Below, one piece after another: positions 24,130-29,417 of a stretch of DNA of 29,417 nucleotides. The translations under genes and the position numbers were made by a program. The stretch is taken from positions 1-29,417 of the forward strand of contig CAZVXK010000016.1 of NCBI GenBank assembly GCA_964631665.1, given 5' to 3'. The notes beneath the pieces are model-generated. The model saw only the letters and a program-made list of their open reading frames with translations, was not told the DNA's origin and made no database searches. The first letter of the stretch is position 1. Every line of letters begins with the position of its first letter. The DNA comes from Syntrophosphaera sp964631665 (GTDB taxonomy: Bacteria > Cloacimonadota > Cloacimonadia > Cloacimonadales > Cloacimonadaceae).

Positions 24130-24212
24130 CCCGTTAGCAATACGGAATCATTACGGAGTCATTACGGATTAACTCCGTAATGACTCCGTAATGATTCCGT
24201 ATTGCTAACGGG
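24130..24212. repeat. 83-bp palindromic element, copy 3 (perfect)
   Basis: Arms 24130-24168 and 24174-24212 are complementary at all 39 positions around the centre TTAAC. The central GGATTAACTCC is the reverse complement of that in copy 1, so it is inverted relative to copy 1. The right arm ends in TTGCTAACGGG, whereas copies 1 and 2 have TTGGTAACGGG. Confidence 0.95.
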
Positions 24213-24253
24213 GGCAAAGGTCAACCGACAAGGGAAGATTGCCTTTCAGACAG

Positions 24254-24291
24254 GAAAAAACCAAGCCCCGGATTGATTTTCCGGGGCTTGG
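24254..24291 (-). terminator. Rho-independent terminator of the giant surface-protein gene
   Basis: On the minus strand, CCAAGCCCCGG, a 9-base loop and CCGGGGCTTGG form a perfect 11-bp GC-rich stem (24261-24291), followed by TTTTTT (24260-24255). It lies 73 bases after the stop codon of the minus-strand gene at 24364. Confidence 0.9.
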
Positions 24292-24363
24292 CGCTTATCG
24301 TTTCAGGTTGGTTTCATCTTCCCGGCTGTCGACAAAACTGACAACCGCCTGGAGGGAATACCT

Positions 24364-27300
24364 TTACTGCATCAGGATCATTTTGCGGGTGGAGGTGTAG
24401 CTTCCGGCGCTCATGCGGTAGAAGTAGATGCCACTGGCGACGGGTTTGCCCTGGTCGTCTTTTCCGTTGAAGACCACGTTGTACCAGCCGGTGGGCTGGG
24501 TTTCGTTCACCAGGGTGCGGACGCGCTGTCCCTTGGAGTTATAGATCTCGATGCGGATGGAAGAAGGTTCCTTCACGCTGTAACGGATGGTGGTTTCCGG
24601 GTTGAAGGGATTGGGATAGTTACCGATCAGTTCAGTGGCGGCAACCGGGATCACCTGATCCTCGTTGGATACCACAGACATGATGAAGTTCACCGTGGTG
24701 GTCTGGTTTTGGTTTACCTCCACGTCTTCCACGGTCTGGGTAATGAAGCCGGCAGCGGAACAGGTTACATCGTAAGTGCCCACGGGGATGATGAGGGAAT
24801 AGGCTCCCGCGGTATTGGTGGTGGCTGAAATGCCTCCGGCGGTGACCGTGGCGCCCACGATGGGTGTGTTGTTCTGCCTTCTGACCACCCCGGCGATCAA
24901 TCCGGTGATGGTTTCCTTGACCAGGATATTGGAGAAGGAAGGCACGGAGAGGACGCCGTTGGTATAGACCGCTTTCACCGCCCAGCGGTAATTGCCATTG
25001 GGCAGCGTTTGCCAACCGGTGTCGTTGTGATGCAGGACCGTGATCTGATCGGGAGTCAGCAAAGCCCAGGAGGTTTCATTTCCTTCCTGTCCGGCACTCA
25101 GGCGCCAAACCTTGAAGCCGGTGAGCACGCGGTCGGACTTTGAGGAATACTTTGTTTCCATGGGAAGCGGCAGTCTGGGTTCGCTGCGCGCTCCGCCCAG
25201 TTCCATCTGCCGTGAGGGATGGGTGGCGGGTATGGAATTTACCAAGGCACCGGTTCCGGAAGCGGAACGGCGTTCCAACTGATCAGGACGGAAGGTGATG
25301 GTGCCTTCCGGCGAGCCCAAGGGCAGGACGGCATTGCCGATGTAGATGTTGTCCATGAACCACACATACCATAAGCCGTCGTTGCCGGGGCCGTCCACTG
25401 CATTGAAGGCCAGCTTGATCTGCTGCCCGGAAAAGGCGGCCAGATCGATCGTTATCGGCGAGGCATAGTAGTTCCAACCACCGGTTTGGGTGCTGGCATC
25501 CCACAGCACGGTCCAGGTGCTGCCGTTGTCGGATGATACTTTCACATAGTAGTGATCGGCATTGATGGAGCCCAGATAGACATAGCTGTCGAAGCGCAGA
25601 TAAGCTGCGGGAGGGCAGTTGAACGACGGTGTGATCAGCCATTCGTCCTGATGGCCATAATCCCACCACAGGCCTGCTTGATAGGTGCCATCGGTGGGGG
25701 GGACGGAACTTCCGCTGATGGTGATCGTTCCGAACCGGCACCAGGTGGGATATACGCCACTGGTATTGATGGGGCCGGTGTTGGTGATCACCTGGGTCCA
25801 TTCGGCAGGCGGGAAGGTGGTGCCTTCAAAGCTTTCGGTAACTTCGATGGCATTGGGATCGGGACTCTGCCAGGTAACCATCACAGCAGTTCCCTCGACA
25901 TTCTGTTCCGCCAACACTGTATGCGGGGCATAGGCCACCTCGTTCAGGGTGATGTTGCCCATGTTATAGTTGGTGGTGCCAACGTTGATGTTGCCCATGG
26001 TGGAGGTGTAGCCCGGGCACATGATCACATAGGCATAGGATTGATTGGCATAGACGCTGGGAATGGTGAAGGTTCCTGTGGCAGTGGTATTGGTGGTGTA
26101 GTTGGCATATCCGGTGAGGTGGATGCTGGCTCCGGGCAGTCCGGCTCCGGTGTCGCTGGCCAGCACGGTTCCAGTTACATTCACCACAGGCATTGGGGTC
26201 ATCGTAACATCCAGCGTTACGGTCTCGTCTTCCTCGATGGTGATGGTATGTGTGGAGGTAAGGTAGCCATAGGTGTTGAAATTGACCGTGTAGGTGCCGG
26301 GCAGGATGTTTTGGATGCTATACTGGCCCTGGGCGTTGGTTGTGGTGCCATAGCCGCCGGTGGTGAATTGGATGATCACACCTTCCAGGGGTTGATTGTT
26401 CACACCCACTACGGTTCCGTTCAGGTGTCCCACGCCTCCGGGGATGATGTAGAAGGTGGTCTGGGCAAACTGACCGGTATTGGTGCCACCGGTGGTGGGA
26501 GGATTGTAGGGGTCGTAATCCACTGAATCCGAATAGATGTTGCGGGCACGGGTGGCAGGGGTTCCGGTCTGCGCCTTGAAGTAGTTCGTGGAAGCATAAT
26601 ACTGCGTATCCATGGGACGTTCGAAGGTGAGCACCAGGTTCAGTCCATCCAGATAGAGGTAGGGCTGGTTGAAGGGGATGGTGATGGTGTTCGACCCGGT
26701 GGGATAGTTCAACGTTCCGGAGTAGACCTGCGTATGCCCGGTGCAGGGTATCCAGCCGGCGGAAAGGTCGTTGAGGGCAGTGGTGCCGATGAAGACATTG
26801 GTGGGCATATTGAGCAGGTCCTGGGTGAACTGGTTGTAGATCGCCAGCCCGGTGATCGTGCCGGTGGTGTTGCTTATTTCCGCCGGATAGATAAGATACT
26901 GGTGCAGCGAATTCTTGTAATACATGTCGATCGGGATGCGGGCGGTCTGGTTGCCTTCCCCGACGGTGAAAGCCAGCACACCGGCAGGCTGCACCACGAT
27001 GTTCATGGTGGGTGTTTGATCGTTGGCGGGGACGGAATCGCCCGGCAGGACCACCTTGCCATAAATGGTGAGAGGGCCAGCGGTGTCTGGTGTCCAGGAT
27101 ACCGGGAATATGTGGGTTGCGTTGGGAGCCAGGGTCACGCCCTGCATGGAGGCAAGTTCGGTGGTTCCGCTCATCAGTTTGACCGTGTAATTGTCGCCGT
27201 TCTGGGTGTCGGTTCCCATATTTTGCACCTGCACACTATAGATGGTGGGGATTCCCACGGAGGGTGTCACATTGCCCGTGATCGAAAGGGCGGCAAGGTC

Positions 27301-29417
27301 GTTGCGCAGGATGGGCAGCATATTGGAGAAAGCTGCCGGACTGAGCACATTGTTGGTGTAAACGCCTTTGACAGCCCACTTGTAGTTTCCATCCGGCAGG
27401 GTCGCCCAAGTCGGATCCGCCAAGGTGGTATCGGTGATGGTGGTGGTGGTCAGCAGGGTCCAGCTGTTCTCATTGTTCTCATTGCCCTGGGTGAGGCGCC
27501 ACACCTTGTAGCCATAGAGGGTGCGGTCTTCACGGTTATTCGGGGAAGCGACCGGGGATCGCTCACTGCGGATGGTTCTGGCTTGATTAAGCAATGCACC
27601 TTCTATCTCGGACAGGCTGGAGGCAGGGGCAGGAGGTGTCACGCTTGAGTGGGCATAATCCAAAATGCGGTTCAGAGCCGGGCCCACATAGAGATCGTCG
27701 ATGTACCAGCCGGCATAGGATACCACCGTGGTGGCGTACCACTCGAAGCTGATCTCCACGTTCGACTGATTGGCATAGGCTGACAGGTTTACAGTGAGTT
27801 CCTGCCAGGGCATGAACACCGCCGAGGAGCTGTTGCCCCATACGGTGTTGCCGTTCACCTTGATCAAGCCGTAGTCCCAGGTGTTGTAGCCGTTCATGTA
27901 GTGCCAGAAGCTGAGTACGGGATTGGGGATGCCGGAAAGGTTGTAGGTCTTTCTCAGATAAGACCAGCCGCCGCAGTTGGAGTATCCGCCATGCAACACG
28001 GTTCCCCACATCCCGGTTCCGCTGTGGGCCGCGGGTGGTGGGGTGTCCGGGTAGGTATCGATATCCACATAGTTGGCCACGTCGTAGTTGTTGCCCCATT
28101 CCCAATCTCCGAGGGGATTAGCCCAGTTCGAACTGGGAACCCAACCGCCATCACTGGCCTCGAAATCATCCAGGGGGCCACCGGAAGCTCCGGGCGGGCG
28201 CCAGGTAAGGTTCACCTGGGTTTGGGTGGCATTCACCACAGCCAACACCTGGGTGGGCGGCATCGCCACTTCCAGCAGGGTCAAAGTACCCATGTCATAG
28301 TTGGTGGCGCCAACGTTGATGGTGCCGGTAAGTATCTGATAGCCGGGAGTCGTAAGAGTATAGGTGTAAGTGTTTCCGGAAAGCACACCGGTGATGTTGA
28401 ACTGCCCTTGGGCATTGGTGGTGCCCTGGTAGTTCAGCGGGCCCGTCAGGGAAACTTCCACTCCTGCCAGTCCCACGGTGGGCGCATCGCTGCCAACCAC
28501 AGTGCCGAACACGCTCACGGTGGAGGAGGATGTCAGAACAAAGTTCAGGGTGGTGGTTTCATCTGCCACCAGGGTTACCGGAAGGGTTTGGGTTTCATAG
28601 CCCAGCTTGCTGGCGGTTACGGTATACTGGCCCGGGACCAGGTAGGGTAAGTTGTAGTGTCCGTTCTGGTTGGTGGTGGTGGCATAGGTGGTGCCATTGA
28701 TCACAATATTCACATCCGCCACTGGGTTGCCGCCGGAGGTCACTGTACCATTCAGAGTAGCCAGGCCACCGGTGATAAAGGCAAAGGTTGTTTTGGGGAA
28801 GGTACCGGAAAGGGTTCCCGTCGCCTGAGGGGCATAGGGATCGTAATCAACGGTGTCCGAATAGGCTTTGCGGGCGCGGTTGGTGCCCACGGTCTGGGCG
28901 GAGAAATTGTCATTGCTGTTGAAATACACTGTATCCATGACACGTTTGGCCATCAGCACCAGATTGCCGGAAGTATAGGTGAAGGGTGTTTGCAGGGGGA
29001 TGATGATGGTGTTTTCACCACTGGGGAAATCGATGGTGCCGTCATAGACCAGTGTCAGGTTGTTGGCTGTGATCCAACCGGCGGAGAGGTCTGCCTGGTC
29101 GGTTTGCCCCAGCCAGAACTGGCAGGGTTTGTTGGGCAGGTTGGTCACAAAGTTATTATAGAATGTGAGGGCGGTGATATTACCGAAGACACCGATCTCC
29201 GCAGGATAATACAATGCTTCGAAGAGACTGCATTTATAAAAGAACTCCAGCGGTATGCCCTCCCACAATCCGCCATTGCCAACAGTTACATTCACGGTAC
29301 CGGCCGGCATGACTGTGATATTGAGCACTCCGGTGATGTCGTTGGCCGGATTCTCGTCCCCGGCCAGAACCACTTTGCCCCGCAGGGCCACCGGCCCTTG
29401 TTGGGTGGGGGTCCAGC
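24364..29417 (-). CDS. Giant modular surface protein, 3' part (carboxypeptidase-regulatory, cleaved-adhesin-like and FlgD/type-A sorting domains)
   Basis: The open frame runs off the right end of the window; about 1680 residues are visible and the true start lies outside. The sequence contains a large internal duplication with a period of about 773 residues. Each unit has a CARDB-like linker (GKVVLxGDxxPAND), a beta-rich region (IYYPAEI-like, DLSAGWI, YSDxVDYDPY), two carboxypeptidase-regulatory-like domains (GTVxxxGNPVADV and TTNAQGQF), a cleaved-adhesin/MAM-like region with GWYIDDLYVG or VWFMDNIYIG, and a fibronectin-like module starting G(Y/F)KVWRL. After the second unit there is a fifth carboxypeptidase-regulatory domain (about 24910-24670). 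The end is IGNYPNPFNPETTIRYSV to KMILMQ, a FlgD-like/type-A sorting domain. It is probably exported and bound at the surface, perhaps for adhesion or polymer binding; no catalytic motif was seen. A terminator follows. Confidence 0.8.
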   Translation of the reverse strand, partial: WTPTQQGPVALRGKVVLAGDENPANDITGVLNITVMPAGTVNVTVGNGGLWEGIPLEFFYKCSLFEALYYPAEIGVFGNITALTFYNNFVTNLPNKPCQFWLGQTDQADLSAGWITANNLTLVYDGTIDFPSGENTIIIPLQTPFTYTSGNLVLMAKRVMDTVYFNSNDNFSAQTVGTNRARKAYSDTVDYDPYAPQATGTLSGTFPKTTFAFITGGLATLNGTVTSGGNPVADVNIVINGTTYATTTNQNGHYNLPYLVPGQYTVTASKLGYETQTLPVTLVADETTTLNFVLTSSSTVSVFGTVVGSDAPTVGLAGVEVSLTGPLNYQGTTNAQGQFNITGVLSGNTYTYTLTTPGYQILTGTINVGATNYDMGTLTLLEVAMPPTQVLAVVNATQTQVNLTWRPPGASGGPLDDFEASDGGWVPSSNWANPLGDWEWGNNYDVANYVDIDTYPDTPPPAAHSGTGMWGTVLHGGYSNCGGWSYLRKTYNLSGIPNPVLSFWHYMNGYNTWDYGLIKVNGNTVWGNSSSAVFMPWQELTVNLSAYANQSNVEISFEWYATTVVSYAGWYIDDLYVGPALNRILDYAHSSVTPPAPASSLSEIEGALLNQARTIRSERSPVASPNNREDRTLYGYKVWRLTQGNENNENSWTLLTTTTITDTTLADPTWATLPDGNYKWAVKGVYTNNVLSPAAFSNMLPILRNDLAALSITGNVTPSVGIPTIYSVQVQNMGTDTQNGDNYTVKLMSGTTELASMQGVTLAPNATHIFPVSWTPDTAGPLTIYGKVVLPGDSVPANDQTPTMNIVVQPAGVLAFTVGEGNQTARIPIDMYYKNSLHQYLIYPAEISNTTGTITGLAIYNQFTQDLLNMPTNVFIGTTALNDLSAGWIPCTGHTQVYSGTLNYPTGSNTITIPFNQPYLYLDGLNLVLTFERPMDTQYYASTNYFKAQTGTPATRARNIYSDSVDYDPYNPPTTGGTNTGQFAQTTFYIIPGGVGHLNGTVVGVNNQPLEGVIIQFTTGGYGTTTNAQGQYSIQNILPGTYTVNFNTYGYLTSTHTITIEEDETVTLDVTMTPMPVVNVTGTVLASDTGAGLPGASIHLTGYANYTTNTTATGTFTIPSVYANQSYAYVIMCPGYTSTMGNINVGTTNYNMGNITLNEVAYAPHTVLAEQNVEGTAVMVTWQSPDPNAIEVTESFEGTTFPPAEWTQVITNTGPINTSGVYPTWCRFGTITISGSSVPPTDGTYQAGLWWDYGHQDEWLITPSFNCPPAAYLRFDSYVYLGSINADHYYVKVSSDNGSTWTVLWDASTQTGGWNYYASPITIDLAAFSGQQIKLAFNAVDGPGNDGLWYVWFMDNIYIGNAVLPLGSPEGTITFRPDQLERRSASGTGALVNSIPATHPSRQMELGGARSEPRLPLPMETKYSSKSDRVLTGFKVWRLSAGQEGNETSWALLTPDQITVLHHNDTGWQTLPNGNYRWAVKAVYTNGVLSVPSFSNILVKETITGLIAGVVRRQNNTPIVGATVTAGGISATTNTAGAYSLIIPVGTYDVTCSAAGFITQTVEDVEVNQNQTTTVNFIMSVVSNEDQVIPVAATELIGNYPNPFNPETTIRYSVKEPSSIRIEIYNSKGQRVRTLVNETQPTGWYNVVFNGKDDQGKPVASGIYFYRMSAGSYTSTRKMILMQ

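Larger units (their letters stand above)
23942..24363. other. Convergent intergenic region with hairpins, palindrome copy 3 and a terminator
   Basis: Besides the palindrome and the minus-strand terminator, two small perfect hairpins are visible: CGTATT-GGA-AATACG (24085-24099) and GGGCGGA-TCGGTG-TCCGCCC (24102-24121), just left of copy 3. No T tract follows them on the + strand. No ORF with coding character was seen. Confidence 0.6.

Noticed and set aside
2548..24212. Three similar repeats as a CRISPR array
   Set aside because: The copies are about 9 to 13 kb apart, have no regular spacers, and no cas gene is present.

Overview
The window is a GC-rich bacterial chromosome segment that most resembles a member of the FCB superphylum, probably Candidatus Cloacimonadota. 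This is an inference from three things: secreted proteins that end in FlgD-like/type-A sorting domains with a YPNPFNPETTI motif, a Mrp/Nuo energy-converting operon of the kind found in fermentative or syntrophic anaerobes, and the overall gene style. No rRNA or tRNA gene, phage, transposase or CRISPR array was seen. Two runs of exactly 100 N (7449-7548 and 10298-10397) are scaffold gaps, and each falls inside a gene of the main operon.

Layout on the + strand, left part: an AT-rich leader (1-346) is followed by a periplasmic parvulin-type prolyl isomerase with a C-terminal TPR region (347-2371) and a clear terminator. After an 83-bp palindromic element and a strong sigma-54-type promoter match (2661-2678) comes a tightly overlapping 11-gene operon (2772-12997). 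It encodes Mrp/Mbh-type membrane subunits (MrpE, F, G, a DUF4040/MbhD protein, an MbhE-MrpB fusion, MrpC, and a protein with two antiporter domains) and then complex-I-like subunits (NuoH, NuoB, a NuoC-NuoD fusion, and a NuoI-like ferredoxin fused to an NfnB/GltD-like flavoprotein). The large subunit has no C-terminal CxxC motif, so this is unlikely to be a [NiFe] hydrogenase. It is better read as an ion-translocating oxidoreductase that connects NAD(P)H, through the flavoprotein domain and a chain of [4Fe-4S] clusters, with a Na+/H+-pumping membrane arm. This is the most interesting system in the window.

The middle part holds a SagB-like nitroreductase with a lipobox and a methionine gamma-lyase/cystathionine gamma-lyase family enzyme on the + strand. 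These face a minus-strand cluster reading, in transcription order, PsbP-like secreted protein, DUF1838 protein, secreted protein with a C-terminal sorting domain, Obg GTPase and DprA. Divergent from that cluster, a + strand three-gene set encodes a DUF4390-like protein, an NtrY-like sensor kinase and an NtrC-type sigma-54 activator. The right end (24364-29417, minus strand) is the 3' part of a giant modular surface protein that contains a roughly 770-residue internal duplication.

Three nearly identical 83-bp perfect or near-perfect palindromes lie in three intergenic regions (2548-2630, 15274-15356, 24130-24212). They form a dispersed repeat family that no gene in the window explains.
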